DNA of 64,000 nt from Adiantum capillus-veneris (GCA_014529385.2 CM043950.1:79974343-80038342); one strand, 5' to 3'; positions 23,441 to 35,252 are shown, counted from the first letter of the stretch. Notes: generated by a model from the sequence alone, not told the origin. Made by a program: numbers and translations.

Positions 23441-25390
23441 ATGATATAATAAATAAACTCTAGAATCATTTCAATCATAACAAGTCATTATATAATAACA
23501 CCATGGTATAGTAAAGAGTCAAGTCCATAGAGTAAGAAATCAACATAGGACAACTCCATGGAACAAATCAACATGAGACAACTCCATGGAACAAATCCAT
23601 AGAATAAAACCATTATTGATCATAAGTAACTTTCATGAGAATAATAACATATAATTGCAAATTAACACCATGGTTACATTGTAAAGAAATTTATAAAACA
23701 AAATAAATCTCAATTAAAGTAAAACACTATCATTTGAATCATGGCGTCATGGAGCAACTCCATGGAAGAATAGTCATTTGCGTAATACATGATCACTACG
23801 AATGATTTATAATCACCATAAAAATGTATCACGGACTCATGAAATAATAAGTATATCAATAACAAATAGTTAGTAAGAACAATTAGTAATCATAGAAACG
23901 TACCATGGCATCATGGAGCAACTCTTGAGTATAAAAGATTAAATATATTTACCATCAAACGCATCATGACATCATGAAAAAATACATGGAATAATAATCA
24001 TGGAAATATGTCGTGGAATAGTAATCAAACAATTTATAATCACCATAAAAACACATCAGAGTCTCATGAAATATCTCCATGGAATAATAGCTACAAACAA
24101 CTAGTTATCGTGAAGTTATATCACGGCATCATGAAAAAACTCTTCAATATAAAAATCTAAATGTAATTTTCATGGAAATGCATCATGGTATCGCAAGAAA
24201 CCTCCATGAAATGATAAGCATGAAAATATATCATGGAACAGTAATCATGAAAAGACATCATGGCATCATGAAACAACTCTTTAATTAATATATAAACAAT
24301 TTGTAATCGTCATGGAAAATTTTCTTGGTATCATGAAAAAACTCCATGGAATAATATTTATCTCAATAACAAACAATCAATATGAATGATTTATAGTTAT
24401 TATGAAAACACATCGTAGCCTCGTGAAATAACTCTAAGAGTAATAATTATCTCAGTAGAAAATAATTAGTACGAAGGAGTAGTAATCATGCAAATGCATA
24501 TGGCCTCATATAACAACTCTTTAATATAAAAGACTAAATGTAATCATCATGGAAATGTATCATGAAATCATGAAAAAACTCCATAAAATAATAATCATGA
24601 AAATATATTATAAAGGAGTGATCATAGAATTGCATGATGGCATCATGGAATAACTCTAATCATCATGGAAATACATCGTGGCCTCATTAAAAATATGCAT
24701 GGAATAGTATTCATCATAGTAACAAAAGATCAGTAACGAATGATTTGTAACCATCATGGCATCATGGAGAAACTCTTTAATCAGTAGGAATGATTTGTAA
24801 TCATCATCAAAATGCACCATAGCATCATGAAAACACTCTATGGAATAATAACCATCTCAATAACAAAAAATCAATATGAATGATATGTAACCATGATGGC
24901 CTCATGGAACTACTTCATGGAATAATAACCCTCTCAATATTAGATGACCGGTAGGAATAAATTATAATCATCATGACATCATGGAACAACTTCATGGAAT
25001 AATAACCATCTTAATTACAAATGATCATAAGAACTCATTATGAATAAAAACCATAAATATTTGATGTTTGTATTAAAAAAAAAATTGTCAAAACATATCT
25101 CATTGTTGAATCATTACATGTTTAACTCCTCAATATCCATATGTAAAGAATAAAATGAATCAATAAACCATAACAATATGACTAAGTTACTAATGATAAT
25201 CAAATCATTGAAATTATATTTGTATATGTATGTACATAATATCGACACAAATACAATTGAGCCCCTAATATGTATATGCTCAGTGATAACAATGCCATGG
25301 AATTGTTATGTCATTATAAAAACACATCATGGAATCATGGAACAATTCCATGGAATAATATCCATTTCAATGATAAATGATTAATATGAA
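23440..25390. repeat. CATCATGG/CCATGG-rich interspersed repeat field
   Basis: Nearly 2 kb of irregularly spaced CATCATGG, CATGGAAT, ACTCCATGGAATAATA and AATGATTTGTAATCATCAT words, with spacing of about 20-90 bp. It reads like a decayed tandem array. The same vocabulary fills 57010-57400 (inside the small LTR element) and 61235-61565. No ORF. Confidence 0.75.
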
Positions 25391-26064
25391 TGATCATACA
25401 AACAATTTATACATAATTGTTTTCTAAAAATGGGAAATAAAGTATGTAACTTTTATCTAGCTCTTGTACATACATCAAAATGTATGTGATACACATAAAG
25501 AGTAATCATGGAGATCAATCAACTCATCTACTTCTTTTTATATGTAAATTAAATTGAAAGCAATGTAAATCCAACCTATTTAATTATTGATCTAGAGAAA
25601 ATCATTGAGAGAGAGAGAGAGAGGAAACTTTAAAGAGAAGAAAACTCTAAAGAAAAAATGAGGGAGAAGAGAAACACAAATGGACCAATGGGAAGTAGAA
25701 GACCTCTTTATATGGAAAAAAAAGGTCTTTTGACTTTCCACCTTCATGTATCTTTACATTTCCTAAACTCACCCTTCACTTACCCACTTAAGATGTTTCC
25801 AAAGGGTTTTTGTTTTTCCGAGATTGGAGAGACCTAATCATAATAAATCAAGTATGAACTTAATATACTTGACTCTTGATATAATTTCTTTTATACAAAC
25901 TAATTATATGTGATAAATGAAAACAAAATCAAAGATTCACAATAAAAAATTCAACATATATGGGTTTGAAAATATACAAGATCTTATCTTTTGACAGTTT
26001 CGATTGAAAACGTATTGAAAATAGATGTCAAATAGTTGCAAATTACTTTTGATGTAGAATTTGA
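25391..26064. other. Unassigned spacer with GA tract
   Basis: Contains a (GA)n run near 25604-25622 and a TATA-like CTTTATATGG near 25705, possibly a decayed LTR promoter. No gene. Confidence 0.35.
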
Positions 26065-26139
26065 TAAATCTATCATGGAGCAACTCCAAAATGCCTCAAA
26101 ACCATAAGAAAAACTTTTTAGATACTAAAATTAGAACAT

Positions 26140-26205
26140 ACTGGATGGTATATATAAAGGAAACCCAGGGCTATATTTACAGTAGCTTCACATGTACGCT
26201 CAACA
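26140..26205 (-). repeat. Diverged remnant of the small-element LTR
   Basis: GTATATATAAAGG, then CAGTAGCTTCACATGTACGC ending CTCAACA at 26205, matches the outer part of the 142-bp LTRs at 56158-56299 and 58529-58670 (TATATATAGAGGGG ... AGTAGCTTCACATATAAGCTCAACA). Only one end is recognisable, and no primer site is present. With the CATCATGG field to its left it suggests an older copy of the same family. Confidence 0.5.
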
Positions 26206-26324
26206 AACCATACATAAAACAATCTTTAAAATATGAGACAAAGCCATCATATGTAGAGTGATGTAGAGCTTCCATTTCAGTAGAGAGCTAGTATATTAGC
26301 ACTATGTATGTTTATTCTTGCTTT

Positions 26325-26695
26325 TCAATGGCTTATTTGACTTGAGTGTGAGAAAAGTGGTTTTCTTTTTTGTTCAGGTGCTCCTTGGAAAGAGAAAGTT
26401 CTATTTGCATGGATGAGAGTTAAAGTTTGTAATTTATATCTAATCATTGGGTTAAAGTCATGTCAAAAGAGTATCCCCAAAATCATATCAATACCATACA
26501 ATGGGGTACGAATAAGAAATTATGTTTATGCAAAAATTCACTAATGCAAAACTCACCGGCGACTTGAGTTTTACGCTTGAAATTTTGATATAAAAAATAG
26601 TATTTTACTTGTGAGGCTATTGTACCAATTGTGGAAAGATGAAATCATGACTACTACCATTATTTAAGAGAGTTATGATACCGTCACCCTTAAAT
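26325..26695 (-). pseudogene. Second copy of the gypsy protease region
   Basis: The sequence parallels 7094-7474 in order and detail: GACTTGAGTGTGAGA, CCCAAAATCATATCA, GACTTGAGTTTTAC, GATGAAATCATGACTAC and TCACCCTTA. It encodes the decayed protease (NGSSHDFI-like) of the same gypsy family on the minus strand. It is full of stops. Unlike 7481, the homology flank here is not copia, which helps locate the copia/gypsy junction. Confidence 0.75.
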
Positions 26696-28047
26696 GGGTC
26701 TTTAAATTTAAGTAAAGTGTATGGAGATATAGGAACATCTAGAAAAGATTTCTTATTGGCATCATATTTGGGATCATCACATTGTTGGCTTCAATTCCAT
26801 TATTATTAAGGATAGCATCTTCTATGAGATTAATTGTTGCACCATTTGCATGACTCTTGTTATACAGTTTTTGGTTGGGATTATCTATGACTCTATTGGG
26901 TTGGTCATTGAAATTAAATAAATATTTATCTTAGTAGTGTTGTTTGGGCACTTATTTGCATAGGGGAAAAATTGAAAACGTTTGAAGCATTTCACCTTTC
27001 CGTTGCCATTGGAAGGTTGAACAAGACATTGATTGTTTTATGAATTTTTGTTTCCCCGCTACCATAGTACCAATTTGCAATGGTAACCTTGATATGTACT
27101 TACACTTTAGTTTCCTACCAGTGACATGTTCAATGGCTTGTACATCTAAATGAGACAGTTCCAAAAACAATTAGTATAAGCCTGTACATCTTCATTTCTA
27201 CATTTACAAACTCAATTCCACTAACAACATGCTTTAGTTTATGTTGTGTGGATAAGAAATGGGTAGGAACAACTTTTAAATGTAGTCCAAATAAGTTTTC
27301 TTCTATCGTGTTCTTTGATGGAATTCCACCATAGTACAATGCTATTGGTGAGGTGATTTGATTCACATTTGGCCATGTTATGTTTAAGAAAACTTAAACA
27401 TGAAAGTAGTCGTCTACTTGACTAATATGTCCAAGGAAAGTTCTACCATTTTTAGTGTTTTCAAAATCTTCAAAAGTGAAATATTTTCTCCTAATTTTGT
27501 TTGGATTTAGAGCACGTGCAGTTTAAATACTCTAAGTTTGCAGTAGCTTTTCTTCTAGCTCTTATCTTTGCATGTGCTCATATGAAAGTGATGGTTGCAA
27601 GTTTGTGAGTTTGTTTTAGGGAAAAATACTCCCCCGTTCATGCTAACAAGCACGACACAGACAACATACTTATTATCCGGTGGCACGACTAACCCATAGG
27701 TGCACAGAGGCAATCTCGTTAGCTTATCAGGCTGAGACCAATTTACACATACACACTTCTATGATGCATCAAACACTAATCCTTGTTAACTTCAATCCAC
27801 TCTATCCCTAAATGCCCATAACACCGCTTGTACATCAAATGAACTCAGAATCGCTTCAAACTTTTTAGGCGCTATCCCCTTACTAGGATACACTTGCCTA
27901 TAAGTCCAATCTCACCCGATTATAACCCTAACTACCTCGAATACAGTCACGATAGACTGACATGTCACAACCTAAAAGTGTGCGAAACCTAAGTCTATGA
28001 ACATATATGCATCGCTAGTCTCGCCCTCGTTCCATAAAGTACTTGAT
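26696..28047. other. Unassigned, probably gypsy gag-side remnant
   Basis: It lies upstream (minus sense) of the protease fragment, so decayed gag would be expected, but no zinc knuckle or gag core could be read. From about 27600 the character changes (GC-richer, CTAACAAGCACGACAC). No other feature. Confidence 0.35.
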
Positions 28048-28548
28048 TGTTGAAAACAGACACTGTTTGTGCTACTTACAAGCAAAACAAGCTCGTGGAA
28101 GGGTCGCTCGCGAACAGCTCAAAGATACGCATGCGTGGCATGGGCGAGTAGCTCTCGGAGAGGCTACCGCGATGGTGTGGTCACTCTGTGGATCTGGTGA
28201 GGGAGATGTGTGTAGCGAAGAGGATAAGATCACACACACTCTCTCTCTCTCTCTCTCAGACTCGTACGACACAAGATTAATCATTCAAATGTTTTTTTTT
28301 TTAAATGGTTCTAAGGTGACCTTTATAATTGAGTCACCTTAGCTCAAAATGTACATGGGGTTTTAATTGAGTTCTACTCATCATAATTACAAAGTGGAAA
28401 CGCATCTCGGTCCTGGCCGACTAATTAATCTTTACATAATCCAGACAAGTGGATCAAAATGATAAGACGTCTTTGACATAAAAATGGGAATTTGATAGGC
28501 CTTACAAGGTGGGCTCATTACAAAGGTTGGACAAGTTGGGCTCCAACA
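28048..28548 (-). repeat. 3' LTR of a minus-strand element, about 501 bp
   Basis: A polypurine tract (TAGGAGGGGGGGAG on the minus strand, 28549-28562) directly precedes TGTTGGAGCCC at 28548. The opposite end CTGTTTTCAACA at 28048 completes a TG...CA LTR. A TATAAAGG box lies near 28318 and a CA/CT microsatellite at 28231-28257. No second LTR is in the window, so the outer end is an estimate. Confidence 0.65.
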
Positions 28549-28596
28549 CTCCCCCCCTCCTAGTTCATGTCTACCACGACATGATTGGCTTTGTCT

Positions 28597-30702
28597 TCAA
28601 TGTCTTGGTCTTTCTTCCTGGTTTATGTGATGTAGAAACGCATCGTATCTCATAGATTCACTCGCCATTAATGGGCCAAATTTTTTTGACTTGTACATGA
28701 AGAAGCCGGTGTAAAATGCTTCTTCGAATGTCTGGAGATGGTAGCTGGGCAAAAACATGAGTCGTCTGAAGTATGCATACAAAACTGGCTCTATAGGTGG
28801 CCCACTTAAATCATATGATAGCTCCGAGATGTTTCTTTCCATATTCATGAACTCTGAACTCCAGCTCTCTGAAAACACTGGGAGACAGACCAAAAACGTC
28901 CGAGCTATTTTACAAATCATTTTGCAGGACAGGTTGGGAGAGCCTCTGAATTCCGCTATGGCGCCATGAAGGGTTTTCACTGTGTAAGAACCGGATATTC
29001 TCTCTTCTTCGGCCGGTCCTAGCAAAAGTGGATAGTTCATCCATGTGGGATTTTTGCTTTCTAAGGCTTTATGTTGGCTGTAAGTATAAGTTCTCGGTGT
29101 TTGGCAAAAAGTTCTATCATCTTTCAGCTCAGGTGGTGCATTGACTAAGTGGATCAGGTTGTTAGGATGATCCAAAAGACACTGACGCCTCCACTTTGAC
29201 TGGCTATCTACTATTCTACTTTGTTGTTCCCGAACCTGTAATTATCCTTCAAATAGTGGCACTTGTTCTTCCTTTGCTAGCTGCCGTTGATGTGTCAGTG
29301 TTTCATATTTCAGTAGAGAATAGGGTAACATTGGGGCATTCCACTCTTTCCATAGCTGTTTTGCTGTCTTGCCTGATCTGGAGAGTCCTTGTAGAATATC
29401 CTTCTCTAGTTTCATGGCCTTGTAACACATCATCTTTGATTGCTTTTCCATTTCTTCGGCCAGCTTCTGCTCTTCATGTTTTGTGACTGAATCTTTGTCT
29501 TCTTCTTGGTTGTTGGGGCCAGCTTGATCATTTTGTGTATCTGGGGCCCCAAGGTCCTCTGATCCTTCCTCATAGTCATCGTCACCCCCATATAGTTCTG
29601 CTAGGCCAACCAAATCTGTGGCCGCTTGCACCATGTGCACCCACACCTGCCCTTGGGGTTGCTTTGCAGTTTGGAGACTTTCAATTTGTGCAGCCATTGT
29701 TGGATTATTGATTTGGAGTGTTTGAAATTCCATCTCCTTTTGGGCTGTAGCCTCTTCTAACACTTTTACTCTGTTGTGCAGATTCTCATTTTCTTCCTTG
29801 ATGGATTTGGAAACGAGGCTTTCTATTTCACTGTCATGAGCTAGTCCTTGTTGTTGTTCACTTTGTAAATCCGAGATTTGCCTTTGCAACTGATCTTCAG
29901 CTCTAAGTGCACTTTCGGCTATCATTAACCTCTGTTTTCTTTCCAATTCTAGCTCTCTCTTCAGTGCCTCCATGTCTTCTTGCGGTTGGACCACCGGTGT
30001 TGCTAGTAGCAGCGTTTTTTGTGTCTTTGCTCTTTCTATCTCCCTTGCCTGTATGTCTGTTACTGCTCTCAAATCCTTCACTTCAATTTGTAAGTCATCA
30101 AGTATGACTTGTAAATTGTTGACTATCTCCAGAGCATCTTGCTTTTCTGCCATCAACCTCTGGATTTGTTCATCTCTGTCATTGACATTTTCAAGAAACA
30201 CATTGATTGTATCTTCACAAATGGCATTGAAACTTTCTGACTCTTGTAAATTTTCTTTGTGGACGTTTACTCTGCTTTTGAGACCCAAGATCTCAGCATC
30301 TTTAATGCTGATCAGTTTAAGGTTGTCATCTCTTTGTTCCTGCAACTTCAGAACCTCTTGATGGGTTGTTTCCAATTTCTTTTTGTTTGCCCTCTTCTGG
30401 TCGGCTAACAACCGACTGTACAGTCTTGTTTGGTTTAGTAGAGTCTCCATTGACTGTAAATCCAGGTTTATAGTAGATGTTTCTCTTGTCAGATCTACCT
30501 ATATGTGCTTGCCTTTATCAATGTTTAATATTGTTCTAGTTTTTAGATGGCCATCTGTCCTTTCTTCTTCTTCTCCATTGGGTGGTGTAGGAACTCTCTC
30601 ATCACGATGTGAGATCTCTGAATGCGGAGGAGAGTCAACAGGTGGAGTTAATTTCCTTTCACTTGTCTCTGGGCCTTGGAGATGGATGTGGTGTTTCCTC
30701 AT
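28597..30702 (-). pseudogene. Coiled-coil ORF at the 3' end of an LTR element
   Basis: One frame runs from about 30702 to 28597. It is broken by a TAG near 30490 and a TAA at 29242 but not shifted. The part from Met at 30450 is about 400 residues of heptad-rich coiled coil (LKLQEQRDDNLKLISIKD, LKRELELERKQRL), then an acidic linker (GGDDDYEEGSEDLG) and a helical end. After the TAA the frame continues with a roughly 190-residue globular region (HLVNAPPELKDD ... YYAYFRRLMFLPSYHL-like) that matches no family I know. It stops about 35 bases before the polypurine tract. It is not gag or pol. A structural or accessory role is a guess. Confidence 0.6.
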
Positions 30703-30873
30703 CTCGTGTAGTTGGTCTCAATTTATCTCTCAAGGTTTTGAGATCCTCCTCTTCAAGTGGCAGTTCTGGCTCATCCGTAGCATTCCTCTCTTGGATGTAT
30801 CTCTCAAACCACTCCAACTCAAAAGCTGGATTGTGTTTATTCTTTGTTCTTAATGTATAAGTGCTACTAGAGG
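30703..30873 (-). pseudogene. Continuation of the coiled-coil ORF, shifted frame
   Basis: Upstream of 30702 the matching frame reads NPAFELEWFERYIQERNATD and an acidic/basic stretch (LPLEEEDLKTLRDKLRP), then stops. A frameshift near 30700 separates it from the main frame. It runs up to the MITE insertion at 30874. Confidence 0.5.
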
Positions 30874-31159
30874 GGTGAAAGCATGTTAACCTGTCGCGCT
30901 TTTTGTGCTAGTTAGCAGTTTCAAGTTAGCACATCTTCAAAAAGTTGGGCGTCCGGTAAATTTTTTACAAATAATATCAAAATTTGTCGGAGGTTGTACA
31001 TTTGGATTCCTTGTTTCAAGAGCTTTCTATTGATATATCATACGTCATAGATCTTGGAGATGTAGCTCAAGTTATTGTACTAGTTAGCATATGTCAAAAT
31101 TGTGCTAGTTAGCATTTTCCAGGACATGAAAAAGCATGACAAGTTAACATGCTTTCACC
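30874..31159. mobile_element. MITE, 286 bp, with about 22-bp terminal inverted repeats
   Basis: The left end GGTGAAAGCATGTTAACCTG and right end CAAGTTAACATGCTTTCACC are reverse complements with one mismatch over 22 bp. The interior is AT-rich, non-coding, and has repeated GTGCTAGTTAGCA words. It splits the coiled-coil ORF of the surrounding element. The target duplication is ambiguous (AGAGG / GAGAG). Confidence 0.75.
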
Positions 31160-31560
31160 GAGAGGGTCTCCAAGTGGCGCCTACATCGCCTCATAGAGAT
31201 CTTTCTAGTACAAAGCCTTCTAGCATTCTTTCCATCTTTGCTACCTTCTCCAATCTGGTGTTGTTCTCAATTTCCGCTTTCTGCTTCTTTAATCTCAAGT
31301 TCTCTTCTTCAGCTTTTATTTCTTCTTCCATCTTAACCTGTGTACTTCTGGTGACTCTTTCCAGCCTGCATCCTCCAATGGTGTTAGTAGAGGGACGTAC
31401 TCGCCTTTGTTGTCTGTCTTCAATATTCTCTTGTAGCACGAGCCAGTCATTCTGTTGAGGAGTAGGTGGTAGCTGATCTGCCGCTCTTATGACATGGTAT
31501 ATCATTCTGGTGAGTACTTCTCCTCCTGCAATGTAATTTTTCTTGTCCTGTCTGTTAGGT
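31160..31560 (-). pseudogene. N-terminal part of the coiled-coil ORF
   Basis: Reading 31505-31191 gives QNDWLVLQENIEDRQQRR then a Lys/Glu-rich helix (KMEEEIKAEEENLRLKKQK), in keeping with the coiled-coil protein across the MITE. The left part of the element (5' LTR, any gag or pol) is missing. L1 sequence begins at about 31562. Confidence 0.45.
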
Positions 31561-31561
31561 T

Positions 31562-31803
31562 GCCATTCTAGTGTTAATAAAAGTGAGCACCCCAGAATAA
31601 CCCCCCCCCCCCCCCCCCCCCCCCCGCCCCTCCCAATAAAAGCAAGAGTATCCTTTGAAGTGGTAAGTTTCTCCTAACCTTTTATGCCACTTATGCTCTT
31701 GTATAAGCACTACATCAAGATCTTTTTGCAGAATCCATTTGTTAAGCATAGTCAGGCTATTGGTCTCATTAAGAACTTTAACATTGAAGGTTGCAAATTT
31801 CAT
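31562..31803 (-). pseudogene. L1 LINE ORF2: endonuclease N-terminus, truncated
   Basis: Starts MKFATFNVKVLN at 31803 and reads LDVVLIQEHKWHK, the APE-type endonuclease opening of plant L1 ORF2 (metal-binding Asn and the QE motif visible). After about 80 codons it ends at 31562 where the coiled-coil element begins. A poly-C tract (31601-31625) encodes a Gly run inside it, probably an expansion. Reverse transcriptase is absent. Confidence 0.78.
31601..31625. repeat. Poly-C tract, 25 bases
   Basis: Uninterrupted C run inside the L1 endonuclease fragment (poly-G in sense). It could be a true expansion or an assembly artefact. Confidence 0.9.
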
Positions 31804-31881
31804 GAGGGAGTATTCATAACAACTTGGGTGATACCCCCCTCGTAAGAACTATCATCACTATCCACCATGTTGACCTCAAGG

Positions 31882-33155
31882 TTAATAGTAGGCTCCTCCC
31901 GAGAAGAGGTTCTTTTTCAACGGTATTTCAAGCTGCCTGAATAGCAGCCAAAGTGTCAGGTGAAGGCATGTCCTGTCGGATATCAAAGCCATTAGTTCTA
32001 ATGTACCCTGATGATTGTTGTTGGGGTTTGAAGGATTTCTTAGACAAGACAGTATGGAACCCCTCCGCGTCAATGGGCCTTTTCCCCTTATCGGTGGTTC
32101 TATTAATTCCATGAGGATTATTAGAGGAGGCAAGGCCTTGGTGCCCATTACCCGATTTAGCTTGGTTCCCTGCATGACTAGGGTTGAGTAGAGGTCTTGA
32201 AACCCCTTTTGCATGAGAATTTATGGTGCCAAGAGCATGTGCATAAGCACGAGAGACATTTACCAAAGTCTGTTGCACCCCAAGACTATTACCATTACCT
32301 AAATGAATTGTACTATGATATTTCCCAGAAATTTGTTCCCTTGGAACCAAATTTTTACTGCCTGGATAAGAAGGAATGAGATCTCCTGGTGGATGAGTTA
32401 CAATGGGGCAGTTTCTAGAGAGGTTTCCCAGCTTGTTACACTAAAAGCATGCTCCTAATAGAGAACCCCATTTAAGGTACAACACCATCCTTCCTATACA
32501 AACGGGATGTTAATGTCTATATTTTGTGGAAAGGGGTTTCTGGTGTTCCACAGAAGACATGCTTTATTACTAGTGGGAGAATTAATTGTGGGGGCATACA
32601 ATACTTGGCCCAATGTCGTAGTGATATCCTTAATGCATGGCCACATGAAGGATGGTAGATCGATGTACTCAACCCACACAAGGCACTGATCTAGGAGGGC
32701 ATCCTTAATCATTTCAATAGGTTTCCAATCAAACACATGTACTACCACTCCAAGCAATATAACAGTAGGTTTTGACAAGAATGCAGCCTGATCTTGAGGC
32801 TTGAGAAACAGGACCTCAAAAAGTCCCTGCCCCGCATAGAATATTTTTTTTTATAACATGGGCTCCAAATCCTTTGTCAATGGCCTCTCCTATATCATTA
32901 AAGCAATCCACTAGTAAAGAAAAGTACAATTGCTCGAGCTTTGAAAACAGAGATTTGTTGCCAAATCATTTTGGAGTCCAAAGAAACTTGATGATCCCCT
33001 TTTATATGAGGGTCATTGGTAATGGAATCTTGTAAAATTACAGACAAGGCCGACGCATCATAATAAGGGGTATTATCCAGCTGCTCATGAACAAGGCTCT
33101 GGACTTCTTCCCTAGGGTCTACTCTAAAGGCCAAAGGTAATGTAGAAGAGGCCAT
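31882..33155 (-). pseudogene. L1 LINE ORF1 (RNA-binding protein), broken
   Basis: Begins ATG at 33155 (MASSTLPLAFRVDPREEVQ). The central domain at 32778-32494 has CLVWVEYIDLPSFMWP and LGQVLYAP, the pattern of the domain found in plant L1 ORF1 and related zinc-knuckle proteins (DUF4283). A degraded CCHC knuckle near 32440 reads CF-stop-CNKLGNLSRNC, with Asn at the usual His. The C-terminal low-complexity part spans 32350-31882. Frameshifts and stops near 32870, 32480 and 32380. It precedes ORF2 by about 80 bases, as in intact L1. Confidence 0.75.
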
Positions 33156-33238
33156 ATCAAAAGAAGCAAATGAAGGACCTGATTATGCAGAATGTCAAGG
33201 TTGTGTCAATGCTGTGCGGTTGGGTAGATAGTGAAGGA

Positions 33239-33342
<104 letters not shown>

Positions 33343-33800
33343 CAACATTTTGAGTTTAAGACTTTTTTGGTACATCTTTGACATCTCTCTTAGTGAATCA
33401 AAAAAGGAAACCCTAAGAACCTTTGAGTACTACAAATTGGTTAGCACAAATCTTAAGTTTAGATAGCGCTTAGATTATCAAAGAGTATAATGCAAAGCTC
33501 TCGTAGTGTAAAGGAAGATACAATGTGGTATCTCATTCTCTTAGTAGTATGTGTGAGATTGTCTTTTTTTTTTCATTAAGCTTCAAAGTGAGTTTTTGGA
33601 ATCTCTCAAGGAAAAATATGAGCATGATGACACATACTCCAAAGTGTGGATTCATGTGCAAACGAGGGATCCTTCTCACTCCAACAGTTGTAGTGTATCT
33701 TTAACCTCCACACCCAAATCAATTATTTTGAGTGATGATCCACAAAGATGAAATAATTTTTCCATAGATGATAGGTAACTACTCTACAAGGGGAGAGTCT
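33343..33800. other. Unassigned spacer
   Basis: Nothing recognised between the microsatellite and the gypsy integrase remnant. Confidence 0.4.
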
Positions 33801-34690
33801 GTATCAATGGATGTGGAAATTTGGCACCGAGTTCTATATTAATGTCATGATAATCATAGTGCAAGGCATCTAGGCATAAAGAAGACTTATGTACTAGTAC
33901 AAAAATAGTTTTTTTTGTCAGGTTTACACGTCTATGTCTTGCATTGCTAGAAATGTCAAGTAAATAAAGTAAATCACCTAAAAGCAAGAGGTGTCTTGCA
34001 TCCATTGGCCATGGAGATTCCTAATGGTAAATGGGAAAGCATAGATCTATGGATTTCATTGTGGGTTTAGCAATTGCTGTATGAGTTAATGACTCGATAG
34101 GGGTTGTTGTAGATTGGTCAACTAATCTTTGCAAGGTTACTTCCTCAAAGTCTAAATTTAAAACTCTAGAGTTATCTAAGTTATTTACTTACAATGTCTA
34201 TGGTTTGTATGAATTGCTAGGTAATATTGTGAGTGATTGTGATCCCAAGTTTAATAGTCATTTCTAGAGCATTGTTTAAACAATTGGGTAAATTACTCAA
34301 TCTTAGTACTATAAATCATTTTGAAACACATGGTCAGATTGAACATGTTAACCAAGTGCTACATGATATTCTATAAGTGCATGCTAGCGGCACATTGATA
34401 AGAATCCAACCACCATGGATTGTGGAATCATGTAAACTTTGACAGAGTCAGTTTGATGACGAGTCGAAGTATTATGGGACGATTGCAAGGATACTAAAGG
34501 TCAATTTAATAACCTTTTATACCTTCATCTCTGAGTCCATGTGGTTTATATGTGTCTAGATGGAATGACAATGGAATATACATGGTGGATTCTAATGAGC
34601 ATCACATAGGGAGTTATGTCAACTTAGTTTTGCAATTCATGTATGAGGAGCTGAGAGATTACCAAATATAACTTTATTTTTTTGTGCCAT
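33800..34690 (+). pseudogene. Highly decayed gypsy integrase
   Basis: At 33847 the + strand reads HDNHSARHLGIKKTYVLVQK, the integrase zinc-binding start. Near 34005 PLAMEIPNGKWESIDLW matches the linker to the core, and near 34330 ETHGQIEHVNQVL matches the third catalytic region. Many stops and frame changes lie between. It is much older than the element inserted 100 bp to its right. Confidence 0.7.
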
Positions 34691-34692
34691 AA

Positions 34693-34812
34693 TACCAATG
34701 TGACTCAATTTGAATTTCTGTTCTACACGTCACCTATGCATTTTCAAACCACCAACCAGAACGTTGGTTTGTAGTTCTAGTACCAATGTGACTCACTTTG
34801 AGCTTCTGTTCT
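34693..34812 (+). repeat. About 95-bp tandem duplication at the insertion site
   Basis: ACCAATGTGACTCA...TTTCTGTTCTACAC and ACCAACCAGAACG at 34693-34788 are repeated from 34791. The second copy is interrupted at GTTCT by the 8.9-kb element and resumes at 43678 (ACACATCATC ... CCACCAACCAAAAATC). It shows what the locus looked like before insertion. Confidence 0.75.
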
Positions 34813-35192
34813 TGTTGTGGGTTAGGTCAACACATGAACATCATACACAGCAAGAATAACCATCTACTCCACCATACTTCATTAACAACAATTCAGACAC
34901 AGTAAACATGACTACTCAAAAATATCAGAGTAAGCAGAGACAATACACTGAATAGTTGCTGCACTGCACCATCATCATCACATTCATATCAAAGAACAGA
35001 TACCTCTTGCGCAGATACATTCCCCACTTATATAGATAAATCCGACTTAACTACCCAGTCACAAGACATTCAGCAGACTGCAACTGAAAGACAGTTACAT
35101 CCGACTTAGCAAAATACAGCTCAGTAAATATCCGATAAGTCAAAATCCGACTTAGCTATTCAGAGTCAGTTTCTAACATGTGCCTCTCAACA
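34813..35192 (-). repeat. 3' LTR of the 8.9-kb gypsy element
   Basis: In sense (minus) it starts TGTTGAGAGGCAC and ends ACCCACAACA. It is 380 bp, the same length as the copy at 43293. The flank at 34808-34812 is GTTCT. The interior next to it is CCGGGGCGTGCCATG, a weak polypurine tract. Confidence 0.95.
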
Positions 35193-35252
35193 CATGGCAC
35201 GCCCCGGTGGTAGATTTCGCAGAAATCTGACCCGGATTCACATATCCCTTGA

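Noticed and set aside
23440-25390. CRISPR-like regular repeats
   Set aside because: Spacing is irregular, units are not identical, no cas genes, and the context is a plant genome.
31191-31505. L1 ORF2 continuation
   Set aside because: The L1 match ends at about 31562; this part is helical Lys/Glu-rich and belongs to the coiled-coil element.
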